A stretch of 34,694 nt of DNA from Oceanospirillum sediminis. Lineage in GTDB: Bacteria; Pseudomonadota; Gammaproteobacteria; Pseudomonadales; Halomonadaceae. Made by a program: the position numbers and the translations under genes. The stretch spans positions 1 to 34,694 of the forward strand of contig NZ_JACJFM010000051.1 of NCBI RefSeq assembly GCF_014164585.1, in the 5' to 3' direction. The notes beneath the pieces are model-generated. The model was not told where the DNA came from, did not search any database, and saw only the letters and a program-made list of their open reading frames with translations. Below are positions 7,823-18,417 of the stretch, piece by piece (position 1 is the first letter of the stretch; each line of letters begins with the position of its first letter).

Positions 7823-8923
7823 ATGAGTTTACGCAGACTGGATATTGCTCAATTCAGAAACCTGGCCAGAATCAGCATCCGTCCTGATGCAGGAATCAAT
7901 CTGTTAACCGGCGACAACGGTGCCGGTAAGACCTCTGTACTGGAAGCGATTTCTGTTTTGTCATCAGGACGTTCCTTTCGTTCTGGTCGTACCCCGGCGA
8001 TTATTCAGTTTGAACAACCCTCCTATACTCTGTTCGCTGAAATTTTTAATCCGAATTTGCAGACCCAGCCCATTGTGCCCATTGGTATTTCCCGTGACAG
8101 GGCAGGGGAGCAGCAGATCCGCATTGCCGGTCAGCAGGCTCGCTCCGCTGCTCAGTTAGCAGAGTTGCTTCCGGTGCAGATTATTAATGCGGACTCTTTT
8201 CAGTTGCTGGAAGGCTCGCCTAAAGTACGTCGCCAGTTTATTGACTGGGGAGTGTTTCACGTGGAACATCGTTTTTTCCCGGTGTGGCAGGCGTCGCAAA
8301 AAGCCCTGAAACAACGCAATAAACTATTGAAATATGGTAAAATGCAAGCTATTCAGCAGCTTGATATCTGGGACCAGTCACTGGCTCAGTATGCCGAACA
8401 GCTTGCTCTGCAACGGGCAGACTACGTGGAACAGTTGATTCCGGAGTTTAACCGAACCCTGTCCGAGCTTAATTTATCTGAACGGATTGAGCTGAGTTAT
8501 TACCGTGGTTGGGATAGTGATATCGATTGTTTCTCCATGTTGCAGGAGAGCAGACAAAAAGATCTGGAGCAGGGCTTTACACAATCCGGCCCACACAGAG
8601 CCGACCTGAGAATCCGGGTAAACAGGCTGATGGCCGTTGATGTCCTATCCCGAGGTCAACAGAAACTTGTAGTTTGTGCTTTGCTATTAGCACAGGGGCG
8701 ATTGCTGCAGAAACTAACCGGAAAACAGTGTGTTTATCTGGTGGATGATCTGCCAGCTGAGCTGGATGGTGAGCACCGTAAATATTTATGCCGGGTACTG
8801 GAGCAGATGCAGTGCCAGGTTTTTATTACCAGTGTGGAGTCTGATTCTCTGATCAATTGCTGGTCGGAGCACACACCACTTACTGTGTTTCACGTGAAAC
8901 ATGGTGAGGTCAGAGAACAATAA
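7823..8923 (+). CDS. recF: DNA replication and repair protein RecF
   Basis: RecF is an SMC-like ATPase that, with RecO and RecR, helps load RecA on gapped DNA at stalled forks. The 366-aa protein (E. coli 357) has Walker A TGDNGAGKTSV at about residues 30-40, the ABC signature region LSRGQQKLV and Walker B VYLVDDLPAELD. The WGVFHVEH motif (residues 142-149) is family-typical. The C-terminus repeats nearly the same peptide, VFHVKH (355-360). Both peptides are encoded by parS-like DNA. The ATG at 7823 has CCGGAG upstream. It lies between the dnaN terminator and gyrB, which starts 36 bp downstream. Confidence 0.97.
   Translation: MSLRRLDIAQFRNLARISIRPDAGINLLTGDNGAGKTSVLEAISVLSSGRSFRSGRTPAIIQFEQPSYTLFAEIFNPNLQTQPIVPIGISRDRAGEQQIRIAGQQARSAAQLAELLPVQIINADSFQLLEGSPKVRRQFIDWGVFHVEHRFFPVWQASQKALKQRNKLLKYGKMQAIQQLDIWDQSLAQYAEQLALQRADYVEQLIPEFNRTLSELNLSERIELSYYRGWDSDIDCFSMLQESRQKDLEQGFTQSGPHRADLRIRVNRLMAVDVLSRGQQKLVVCALLLAQGRLLQKLTGKQCVYLVDDLPAELDGEHRKYLCRVLEQMQCQVFITSVESDSLINCWSEHTPLTVFHVKHGEVREQ
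8253..8268 (+). promoter_or_regulatory. parS: parS site (ParB binding) inside recF
   Basis: TGTTTCACGTGGAACA; its reverse complement TGTTCCACGTGAAACA matches the widely conserved bacterial parS consensus TGTTNCACGTGAAACA. It is encoded within the conserved RecF motif VFHVEH, about 3.6 kb from the oriC right edge. Confidence 0.85.
8886..8901 (+). promoter_or_regulatory. parS: parS site (ParB binding), perfect palindrome
   Basis: TGTTTCACGTGAAACA, a perfect 16-bp palindrome matching the parS consensus, overlapping the last codons of recF (VFHVKH). It lies 633 bp from the first parS and 59 bp before the gyrB start. Confidence 0.9.
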
Positions 8924-11380
<2,457 letters not shown>

Positions 11381-11434
11381 TACCGGTATAGTCCTTCTCT
11401 TCTTATGGAGAACAGGACTTGCTGACTGATAATA

Positions 11435-11470
11435 AAAAAGCCGCTCAGAATCCTCTCTGAGCGGCTTTTT
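11435..11470. terminator. Bidirectional terminator between gyrB and gmhB
   Basis: AAAAAGCCGCTCAGA (11435-11449) pairs exactly with TCTGAGCGGCTTTTT (11456-11470) around a 6-nt loop. The T-run on plus ends gyrB and the A-run gives a T-run on minus for gmhB, so it serves both converging genes. Confidence 0.9.
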
Positions 11471-11496
11471 CTATTTGCCAGGTTCACAACGAAAGA

Positions 11497-12060
11497 TCAG
11501 GCGATACGGCGCTCCGCATCCTGAGTCAGTAACCAGTCGGTGAACTCAGATAGTTCACTGAAAACTAAAGCATTATCCAGGCCTTCATTTGCAGCCAGAG
11601 TCTTTTCACCTTTACCTGTACGTACCAGTACGGCTTTACAGCCTCGGGCTTCACCCGCCTGGAGATCTCTCAGGCTATCACCGACCATATAAGCGCCATC
11701 CAGATTATCCAGCTGAAGTTCCTGTTTAATCTGATCGATCAGGCCAGGCAGGGGCTTTCTGCAATCGCAGCCAGCATCCGGTTTATGCGGGCAATATTTA
11801 ATAGTTGCAAACTGTCCTCCTTCTGCTTCAACCAGCCGAACCATCTTTGCATGCATATCATCCAGATCCTGCTGGCTGAAATATTCACGTCCAAGGCCGG
11901 ACTGATTAGTGGCAACAGCAATCTGATACCCTGACTTATACAGGCGGGCTATCGCTTTGATGCTGTTATTAATAGGAATCCATTCTTCGGCATTTTTCAC
12001 GAAAGCGTCGGAGTCCAGGTTAATTACGCCGTCGCGATCCAGAATGATAAGTTTGTTCAT
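11497..12060 (-). CDS. gmhB: D-glycero-beta-D-manno-heptose 1,7-bisphosphate 7-phosphatase
   Basis: GmhB removes the C7 phosphate during ADP-heptose synthesis, feeding the inner core of LPS. The 187-aa HAD protein has the nucleophile motif DRDG with D8 and D10, TNQSG near 51-55, and the zinc-binding set C90-x-H92 ... C98-x-C100 followed by RKP. The MVGDSLRD motif supplies the metal-binding acid. The ATG at 12060 gives the standard start MNKLIILDRDG. It stands alone, convergent with gyrB and downstream of the glyS terminator. Its product is used by the heptosyltransferase at 17172. Confidence 0.93.
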   Translation of the reverse strand: MNKLIILDRDGVINLDSDAFVKNAEEWIPINNSIKAIARLYKSGYQIAVATNQSGLGREYFSQQDLDDMHAKMVRLVEAEGGQFATIKYCPHKPDAGCDCRKPLPGLIDQIKQELQLDNLDGAYMVGDSLRDLQAGEARGCKAVLVRTGKGEKTLAANEGLDNALVFSELSEFTDWLLTQDAERRIA

Positions 12061-12144
12061 TGGGCTGTTCTGTGGCTAATCTGTGGTCATGGTTGGTTGA
12101 TGGCTGAGTATAGAACTCTGTTCTTTATAAATATAACAGACATA

Positions 12145-12174
12145 AAAAAGAGCCGTAAAAATACGGCTCTTTTT
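12145..12174 (-). terminator. Terminator of glyQ-glyS
   Basis: AAAAAGAGCCGTA (12145-12157) and TACGGCTCTTTTT (12162-12174) pair around AAAA. On the minus strand the stem ends in a run of Ts. It lies 65 bp after the glyS stop and upstream of gmhB. Confidence 0.85.
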
Positions 12175-12238
12175 CTTTTTCAGCAAGTACTAATTGTAGC
12201 CTTGCTGAGGCTTTATGGTGACAGTCTGTAATCGAGGA

Positions 12239-14311
12239 TTACTGCTGCAGTTGGGCGATATCCGCCACTTCCATAAACAGATTGCTCAGTGACGCCAGCA
12301 GAGACAGACGGTTGTTTTTAACCGCTTCATCATCCGCCATTACCATGACGTGATCGAAGAAGTTATCTACCGCTTCACGCAGGCTTGCCAGGCTGTTCAG
12401 TGCCGCCTGGTAGTCCGCCGCTGCAAACAGAGGAGCCAGTTCAGCTTGCTTCGCCGCAACCTGTTCTGCCAGTACCTTCTCAGCCTCTTCAGACAGCAGT
12501 GCGCTATCAACCTGAGCATCACCCTGGTAATTCTGCTTCGCCAGGATATTGCTGACACGTTTGTTCGCTGCGGCCAGGGCTTCTGCTTCAGCCAGTTTGC
12601 TGAAGTTGGCTACTGCCTGAACACGGCGATCAAAGTCATAAGCGTTGCTAACCGGACGGACACGTACCGACAGGAACACTTCTGCAGCGATACCTTCCGT
12701 CTGATACCAGGCTCGGAAACGATCCAGCATATAGTTCAGGACATCATCGGCCAGGCCTTCCGCTTTAGGCAGATCACCGTGTTGCGCGATGCTCAGTTCG
12801 ATCAGATCTTTCAGATCCACATCCAGCTGCTTGTGTACCAGAATACTCAGGATACCGATGGTGGCACGACGCAGGGCAAACGGATCTTTATCACCGGTTG
12901 GACGTTGACCAATACCAAAGATACCCACCAGGGTATCCAGACGATCAGCAATCGCCAGTGCCATACCGGTTTGGGTTTCCGGCAGTTCGTCACCGGCGAA
13001 ACGAGGCATATATTGCTCGTTCAGAGACTGAGCGACTTCGCTGTCTTCGCCATCATTCTGGGCGTAGTGTGCACCCATGATGCCTTGCAGATCGGTGAAC
13101 TCCAGTACCATTTCGGATACCAGATCACACTTGGACAGGTCCGCTGCACGCGCCGCTTTAGTCTTATCGCCACCAATCTGGTCAGCAATAAACTGAGCGA
13201 TCTGACTGACACGTTGTGACTTGTCGTAGATGCTGCCCAGCTGCTTTTGGAAGGTCACGGTTTTCAGTGCTTCGATACGGTCGGCCAGAGGTTTCTTCTT
13301 ATCGGTCTCAAAGAAGAATGCCGCATCGGCCAGACGTGGACGAATCACTTTCTCATTACCGTAAATCACCTGGCCTGGGTCTTTACTGATAATATTGCAG
13401 ATGGTGATAAAGTTCGGCTTCAGGTTGCCGTCTTTGTCCACCAGGTGGAAATACTTCTGGTGCTCTTTCATCGACGAGATCAGACACGCTGATGGGACTT
13501 CCAGGAAGCGCTCTTCAAAGGAACCGGTCAGAGCCACAGGCCACTCAACCAGACCGTTTACTTCGTCCAGCAGCTCTTCGTCGATTTCGGCAACAGCACC
13601 CAGTTTTTCCGCTTCTGCTTCAACCTGGGCACGAATAGTTTCGCGACGCTGTTCCATATCCACCAGTACGTAAGCACTTTCCAGCGCGGAGACGTAATCG
13701 GCACTGGAGGCCAGTTCAATTGCTTCGTTGTGGTGGAAACGGTGGCCCATAGTCGTGCGACCTGAGCTCAGGCCCAGCACTTCCGCCTCAACTACTTCGT
13801 TACCAAACAGCATTACCAGCCACTGTACCGGACGGGAGAACTCTGTACGGCTTGCGCCCCAGCGCATGCGCTTAGGCACGGGCAGTTGGTTGATGGACTT
13901 GTTCACCAGTTCTGGCAGCAGCTCAGTAGTTTGAGTACCCTTCTGTACACTGTTAAAGACCAGCCAGGTGCCCTTCGGCGTTTCCATCTTTTCCAGCTCA
14001 TCAAAGGTAATACCACAAGAGCGGGCAAAACCTTCAGCCGCTTTGGTTGGCTTACCGTCGGCATCCAGAGCCGCTTGCAATGCCGGACCACGGCGCTGTA
14101 CTTCGCGGTCTGGTTGAGCAACAGCCAGATCTTTTACCTGTACAGCCAGACGACGTGGCGAGGCCAGGGCTTTGACCTCGGCAAAAGGCACATCCGCTTT
14201 TTCCAGACCGGCACGAATACCTTCAGCAAAGGCATCAGACAGACGTTTCAGTGCGGTGGGTGGCAGTTCTTCGGTACCCAGTTCAACTAAAAAATCACGT
14301 ACTTCAGACAT
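12239..14311 (-). CDS. glyS: Glycine--tRNA ligase beta subunit
   Basis: GlyS is the large subunit of the bacterial alpha2beta2 glycyl-tRNA synthetase and supplies the tRNA-binding part. The 690-aa length matches E. coli (689). The start MSEVRDFLVELGTEELPPTA is the family N-terminus, so I place the start at the ATG at 14311. The open frame extends 36 codons upstream into glyQ, which is not credible. Conserved stretches include PKRMRWGASRTEFSRPVQWL, FLEVPSACLISSMKEHQKYF and [16 protein letters not shown]. Only 1 bp separates the glyQ stop from this start, so translation is probably coupled. Confidence 0.97.
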   Translation of the reverse strand: MSEVRDFLVELGTEELPPTALKRLSDAFAEGIRAGLEKADVPFAEVKALASPRRLAVQVKDLAVAQPDREVQRRGPALQAALDADGKPTKAAEGFARSCGITFDELEKMETPKGTWLVFNSVQKGTQTTELLPELVNKSINQLPVPKRMRWGASRTEFSRPVQWLVMLFGNEVVEAEVLGLSSGRTTMGHRFHHNEAIELASSADYVSALESAYVLVDMEQRRETIRAQVEAEAEKLGAVAEIDEELLDEVNGLVEWPVALTGSFEERFLEVPSACLISSMKEHQKYFHLVDKDGNLKPNFITICNIISKDPGQVIYGNEKVIRPRLADAAFFFETDKKKPLADRIEALKTVTFQKQLGSIYDKSQRVSQIAQFIADQIGGDKTKAARAADLSKCDLVSEMVLEFTDLQGIMGAHYAQNDGEDSEVAQSLNEQYMPRFAGDELPETQTGMALAIADRLDTLVGIFGIGQRPTGDKDPFALRRATIGILSILVHKQLDVDLKDLIELSIAQHGDLPKAEGLADDVLNYMLDRFRAWYQTEGIAAEVFLSVRVRPVSNAYDFDRRVQAVANFSKLAEAEALAAANKRVSNILAKQNYQGDAQVDSALLSEEAEKVLAEQVAAKQAELAPLFAAADYQAALNSLASLREAVDNFFDHVMVMADDEAVKNNRLSLLASLSNLFMEVADIAQLQQ

Positions 14312-14312
14312 C

Positions 14313-15272
14313 TTATGCCTCTTCCTCTTTGAACTGAGCCATGACTTCTTCCCGGATGGAATCTTCTGCCAGCGGGAAGCCCAGAGCCATACGGGCGTTA
14401 AAGTAAGCATGTGCCACATCGCGGGCCATAGTACGAACGCGCAGAATATAGCGCTGACGTTCGGTCACCGAGATCGCGTGGCGCGCATCCAGCAGGTTAA
14501 AGGTGTGAGATGCTTTCAGTACCTGCTCATAGGCAGGCAGTGGCAGTGGGGTTTCCAGAGCCAGTAACTTCTGACACTCCGACTCATGATGGTCAAAGTT
14601 TTTGAACAGCATAGGTACATCCGCATGTTCAAAGTTGTAGGTCGATTGCTCTACCTCGTTCTGGTGGAATACATCTCGGTAGGTGACTGGTGTACCATCA
14701 GGGCCTATGGTCCAGACCAGATCGTAAACACTGTCTACGCCCTGGATGTACATAGCGATACGTTCCAGGCCGTAAGTGATCTCACCAGTTACCGGGTAAC
14801 ATTCAATACCACCGGCCTGCTGGAAGTAGGTGAACTGAGTCACTTCCATGCCGTTAAGCCATACTTCCCAACCCAGACCCCAGGCCCCCAGTGTTGGGGA
14901 TTCCCAGTTGTCTTCTACGAAACGGACGTCATGCTCCAGAGTATCAATACCCATGGCTTGAAGAGAGCCCAGGTACAGCTCCTGCAGGTTAGACGGGGAA
15001 GGCTTCATTACGACCTGGAACTGGTAGTAGTGCTGCAGACGGTTCGGGTTTTCACCGTAACGACCATCTGTCGGACGACGGGAAGGCTGCACGTAAGCGG
15101 CGTTCCAGGTCTCAGGGCCAATGGAACGCAGGAAGGTGGCGGTGTGGAACGTACCTGCGCCAACTTCCATATCCAGAGGCTGCAGGACTACACAGCCCTG
15201 ATCGGCCCAGTATTGCTGAAGGCCCAGAATTAGGCCCTGAAAGGTTTTTACATCGGGTGTCGATTGGTTCAT
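14313..15272 (-). CDS. glyQ: Glycine--tRNA ligase alpha subunit
   Basis: GlyQ is the catalytic subunit of glycyl-tRNA synthetase, forming glycyl-adenylate. The 319-aa protein (E. coli 303) shows the family's [20 protein letters not shown] region, [20 protein letters not shown], and the class II core [20 protein letters not shown]. It is first in glyQ-glyS. It is slightly longer than E. coli because of the [14 protein letters not shown] start and a C-terminal tail. The 215-bp region upstream (15273-15487) has a TATACT on minus near 15320 but no good -35. Confidence 0.97.
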   Translation of the reverse strand: MNQSTPDVKTFQGLILGLQQYWADQGCVVLQPLDMEVGAGTFHTATFLRSIGPETWNAAYVQPSRRPTDGRYGENPNRLQHYYQFQVVMKPSPSNLQELYLGSLQAMGIDTLEHDVRFVEDNWESPTLGAWGLGWEVWLNGMEVTQFTYFQQAGGIECYPVTGEITYGLERIAMYIQGVDSVYDLVWTIGPDGTPVTYRDVFHQNEVEQSTYNFEHADVPMLFKNFDHHESECQKLLALETPLPLPAYEQVLKASHTFNLLDARHAISVTERQRYILRVRTMARDVAHAYFNARMALGFPLAEDSIREEVMAQFKEEEA

Positions 15273-15448
15273 CTCAGTTAGCCACCATCATGAGCTAATG
15301 AATTCATATAAACAAATAAGTATACCTGCTGGCCGGGCATGCCGGATAGGGGGCTTTAGCAGGAAAGATCGCTTTTTTTCTTATGAATCAGTCAGATCGG
15401 AGCAGATAGGCGCAGTTTCTGTAGATATATCGTAAAACTGTGCAGATG

Positions 15449-15468
15449 ATCCGGGATAATTCCCGGAT
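15449..15468 (-). terminator. Hairpin after the PAP2 gene
   Basis: ATCCGGGA (15449-15456) and TCCCGGAT (15461-15468) pair exactly around TAAT, 19 bp past the stop of the gene on minus. The minus-strand tail CATCTGCACAGTTTT is weak for an intrinsic terminator. Confidence 0.35.
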
Positions 15469-15487
15469 TGGCTAATGGAGGGAATGA

Positions 15488-16273
15488 TCAGAAACTTTTC
15501 ACCCAGGTCAGAGAGACGGAGTCATCATCTGCGTAGGGCAGAACCACACTCTCGCCGGGGTTCAGCGGAATATACAGTTCATCGGTGACCTTTGCGGCAT
15601 ACATCCAGCCCATCAGGGCCTGAGACAGGTAATGTTTCTGGTCATTGATACGGGATAAAGCGGTCAGAGTAGACAGAGAGTAGAGTATGGCTTTACTGGC
15701 ATCATTATCTGTCATCTGTGCTGCAGTGAGAAAAGGCACTGCTCCGATAAAAGAATGACCGCTGACGGCATGCATTTTGTCGAACCGGAACAGTGTCCAC
15801 TTTGAGTCTCCATTATGGGGGCGCGCCCCGCCTAACAGAGCCTGGGAGAGCCACACTGCCGGTAAGCCGGTCAGGATGGCCCGCAGAGTCCGATCCCCCC
15901 ATTCTGGTATCCGGCCACAATCCCTGTCATCACAATAAAGGCGGTTGTAAGCGGTCAGGCCGGCATAGAGCAGTACGATTTCCCGGTCTCCCAGCATCTT
16001 AGCGATTCTGGCGATCTCATCCGTTGTGGAGGAGCGTATCGATTCGTTATAAAAAGCCTGAAATTTCTGATCAATACGGGTATTGGCCATCACCCCTCCC
16101 AGTGCCAGAGTTGATCCCAGCCAGGAGAGATTGTCGCTGGCATAAAACTGCTGGTAATTGTCGCTCAGGTCATTTCTCAGACCTTTAAAAAAAGACGAGG
16201 TTTCACCGGCGATGGCGGTACAGGGCAACAGGCTGAATAACATCACTGCACTGAATATTTTTATTATTTTCAT
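15488..16273 (-). CDS. Secreted PAP2-family (acid phosphatase-like) protein
   Basis: This 261-aa protein begins with a signal peptide (KIIKIFSAVMLFSLLPCTAIA, likely cleaved after A22). It carries PAP2 motifs: ARP at 150-152, SGH at 171-173, and S207-R208-x5-H214. These form the active site of PAP2 phosphatases, which act on lipid phosphates. Two usual residues differ: the lysine seven positions before RP is Gln144, and the aspartate four after His214 is Gln218. It is therefore a PAP2 subfamily member or partly altered enzyme, and its substrate cannot be read from sequence. Hydrophobic stretches near 97-108 and 133-150 could be membrane-associated. It is monocistronic, beside LPS genes, so a lipid A or undecaprenyl phosphate substrate is possible but unproven. 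Confidence 0.8.
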   Translation of the reverse strand: MKIIKIFSAVMLFSLLPCTAIAGETSSFFKGLRNDLSDNYQQFYASDNLSWLGSTLALGGVMANTRIDQKFQAFYNESIRSSTTDEIARIAKMLGDREIVLLYAGLTAYNRLYCDDRDCGRIPEWGDRTLRAILTGLPAVWLSQALLGGARPHNGDSKWTLFRFDKMHAVSGHSFIGAVPFLTAAQMTDNDASKAILYSLSTLTALSRINDQKHYLSQALMGWMYAAKVTDELYIPLNPGESVVLPYADDDSVSLTWVKSF

Positions 16274-16408
16274 TTTGTATCAGTAAGTTATAGGTTGAGT
16301 GCTGACGATATGCATTTATACAGGTCATATCATTTTACGGTTCCTGTTATCACAATTGGATATACAGGACTCAGCAGTATCGCGAGCCAGATGATTGACT
16401 CTTTTACA

Positions 16409-16422
16409 TTGTTATATAACAA
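16409..16422. promoter_or_regulatory. 14-bp perfect palindrome between kdkA and the PAP2 gene
   Basis: TTGTTATATAACAA is a perfect palindrome, 136 bp upstream of the PAP2 start and 23 bp past the kdkA stop. It could be an operator for a dimeric repressor; it could also be chance in AT-rich DNA. Confidence 0.25.
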
Positions 16423-16444
16423 ACGTTCATTGTCTGGTTCAGTA

Positions 16445-17173
16445 TTAACCATCTTTCAGCAGGGCTTCATAGCTGTTCACCAGAGAAAACCAGTTAGCAG
16501 GTGGAACGGATAGTCCGGTTAATTTCAGAATAGATCGCTTAAGGCGTTCAATATTGCTTTTCTGCCACTCTTGCTGGTGGCTGTCTGGTTTCTTTTCCAG
16601 CTGACAACGATCAAAATCAATCAGCCAGACAGAACCGCTGTCATTCACCAGAATATTATTGGCGTTCAGATCGCTGTGATTCAGTCCGGCCCGATGAAAC
16701 CGGGCCAGTGTCTGACCTGTGGCCTGCCATAAATGAGGATCCGGGTTTTCCAGATAATGACTGAAAGGCCGGGCACCGGGCAGGCGTTCGGTCAGCAGGT
16801 CAGCCTGGTAACCGATGCCTGTACGATACAGATGAGCCGCAACCGGTCTGGGCACTGGCAGGCCCATTTCGGCCAGCTGGCAGGTCAGACGAAATTCCTG
16901 CCAGGGACGGCTTTGCTCCAGCCCGGTATAAAGATAATGGTCCTGGCTGATACGGGCGATCAGACCACCGCGCCGGTAATGCCGGAGTACCAGCTCTGTT
17001 CCCTTATCGGGTTTGATAAAAAAGGCCTGGCCCCTGCCGCCATCAGGTTCGTTGATGATAGCCTGATTTTCCTGCCACCAGTCGGTATTAAACCAGTGTT
17101 CTGTGATCTGGGCGTGGTGGTCTGCATCATATAGAATGCGGTGTTTATTTTTCTGATAAAGCTGGATTTCCAT
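16445..17173 (-). CDS. kdkA: 3-deoxy-D-manno-octulosonic acid kinase KdkA
   Basis: KdkA phosphorylates the Kdo residue on lipid A, at the cytoplasmic face of the inner membrane. The 242-aa product has the KdkA/WaaP kinase fold: LVLRHYRRGG (62-70), GYQADLLTERLPGARP (121-136), the catalytic loop H166-S-D168-LNANNIL and the metal-binding D186-F-D188. These resemble Haemophilus KdkA as I recall it. The start MEIQLYQK at 17173 has GAGGCAAGG upstream; the frame continues 42 codons further but into the opposing gene. Its ATG shares bases with the ATG of the divergent heptosyltransferase. Pairing with OpsX suggests a single, phosphorylated Kdo in the inner core. Confidence 0.9.
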   Translation of the reverse strand: MEIQLYQKNKHRILYDADHHAQITEHWFNTDWWQENQAIINEPDGGRGQAFFIKPDKGTELVLRHYRRGGLIARISQDHYLYTGLEQSRPWQEFRLTCQLAEMGLPVPRPVAAHLYRTGIGYQADLLTERLPGARPFSHYLENPDPHLWQATGQTLARFHRAGLNHSDLNANNILVNDSGSVWLIDFDRCQLEKKPDSHQQEWQKSNIERLKRSILKLTGLSVPPANWFSLVNSYEALLKDG

Positions 17174-18254
17174 GACCTTGCCTCTGACTTCCCCGCCCGG
17201 ACATATCTGTATTCTTCGACTTTCTGCTTTAGGTGATGTCAGTAATGTAGTGCCTGTGGTACTGGCGATACAAAAAGCCTGGCCACAGACCCGAATCACC
17301 TGGATTACAGGTAAAGCGGAGCATAGTCTACTGAAGGGGCTGAACGGGGTCGAGTTTATTGTCTATGACAAGAAAACAGGCCTTAAGGGCATGCGGGAGA
17401 TCTGGAAGCATCTGGCCGGTATTCGTTTTGATATCTTACTGCATATGCAGGCGGCGCTCAGAGCATCGCTGTTATCTGTCGGCATTAAAGCCAGAGTCCG
17501 GCTGGGTTTTGATAAAGCCAGAGCCAAAGACTGGCAGTGGCTGTTTACCGGCCAGAAAATACCTGCCCGACATAACGGCCATGTGGCAGAAGGGTTTTAT
17601 GATTTTCTGCAGGCCTTAGGTATTGCTCCGGAATCACCGGAGCAGATGCAATGGCATCTGCCGGTTTCAGATCAGGCCAGAATGGAAGCCGGACAGAAAT
17701 GCCCGTTTGAACGCTATGCTGTGATCTCTCCGTGCTCTAGTCAGAGAGCCAGAAATTTTCGCAACTGGACGATTGAAGGCTATGTGGCGGTAATTGAACA
17801 CCTGTATCATCGCTACGGCATTAAGGCGGTTATTACCGGAGGCAACCGGGATATTGAACGCGAGTATGCAGAGAGTATTTGCCAGAGGGCCAGCACGCCG
17901 GTACTCAGTCTGGTCGACAATACCAGCCTTCAGGGACTGGTGGCACTGATTGATACTGCCGAGCTGGTTATTGCTCCTGACTCGGGGCCGGTGCATTTTG
18001 CTAATGCTGTGAATACCCCGGTGATTGGCTTGTTTGCAACATCCAATGTTGATCGTACCGGACCTTATCGCTGGCGGGAGTGGGCGGTCAATTGCTACCC
18101 TCAGGCGGCTGAAAAATATATGGCAAAGTCTGTCGATCAGCTGAGCTGGGGACAGAGAGTGCGTCATCCGGAAGCAATGACCGTGATTGGCATTCAGGCT
18201 GTACTGGATCAGATCGATCGTCTGATGCGTCATAAACAGTCAGATTCTCACTGA
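17172..18254 (+). CDS. opsX: OpsX-type ADP-heptose:LPS heptosyltransferase (GT9)
   Basis: This 360-aa GT9 glycosyltransferase adds heptose to the Kdo of lipid A using ADP-heptose. The N-terminal motif HICILRLSALGDVSNVVPVV fits GT9. YDKKTGLKGMREIWKHL and LLHMQAALRASLLSVGIKAR resemble OpsX of Haemophilus rather than WaaC as I recall them. The C-terminal donor-binding motif is IAPDSGPVHFANAVNTPVIG. The ATG at 17172 is the first plausible start and gives a short 11-residue lead before the fold; its ribosome site is weak (CTGGAT). The first base of its ATG lies within the kdkA start codon on the other strand. A hairpin at 18305-18336 follows. Confidence 0.85.
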   Translation: MTLPLTSPPGHICILRLSALGDVSNVVPVVLAIQKAWPQTRITWITGKAEHSLLKGLNGVEFIVYDKKTGLKGMREIWKHLAGIRFDILLHMQAALRASLLSVGIKARVRLGFDKARAKDWQWLFTGQKIPARHNGHVAEGFYDFLQALGIAPESPEQMQWHLPVSDQARMEAGQKCPFERYAVISPCSSQRARNFRNWTIEGYVAVIEHLYHRYGIKAVITGGNRDIEREYAESICQRASTPVLSLVDNTSLQGLVALIDTAELVIAPDSGPVHFANAVNTPVIGLFATSNVDRTGPYRWREWAVNCYPQAAEKYMAKSVDQLSWGQRVRHPEAMTVIGIQAVLDQIDRLMRHKQSDSH

Positions 18255-18304
18255 ATACAGCTTTTATATAAGCTGGGTCATAAATAGCTGAGTAAAAGTT
18301 ATCG

Positions 18305-18350
18305 TATCCTGCAGTACAGACTTCGGCTGTAGGGTATCAGAATACTTTTT
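18305..18350 (+). terminator. Probable terminator after opsX
   Basis: TACAGAC-TTCG-GCTGTA (18315-18331) forms a stem with one bulged A and a stable C(TTCG)G loop. Outer arms TATCC (18305-18309) and GGGTA (18332-18336) add five pairs. TCAGAATACTTTTT follows. It separates opsX from waaA. Confidence 0.45.
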
Positions 18351-18417
18351 CAGGTATATATAGCGGATAACTGAAGTAATTTAAGATTGAAAATTCACCT
18401 GGATAACGGAATCTGTA

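Noticed and set aside
12350-13219. 289-codon plus-strand open frame opposite glyS
   Set aside because: It is antisense to a full-length, well-conserved GlyS and has shadow-like composition with no start signal.
14586-15233. 215-codon plus-strand frame opposite glyQ
   Set aside because: It is antisense to conserved GlyQ motifs and has no family resemblance.
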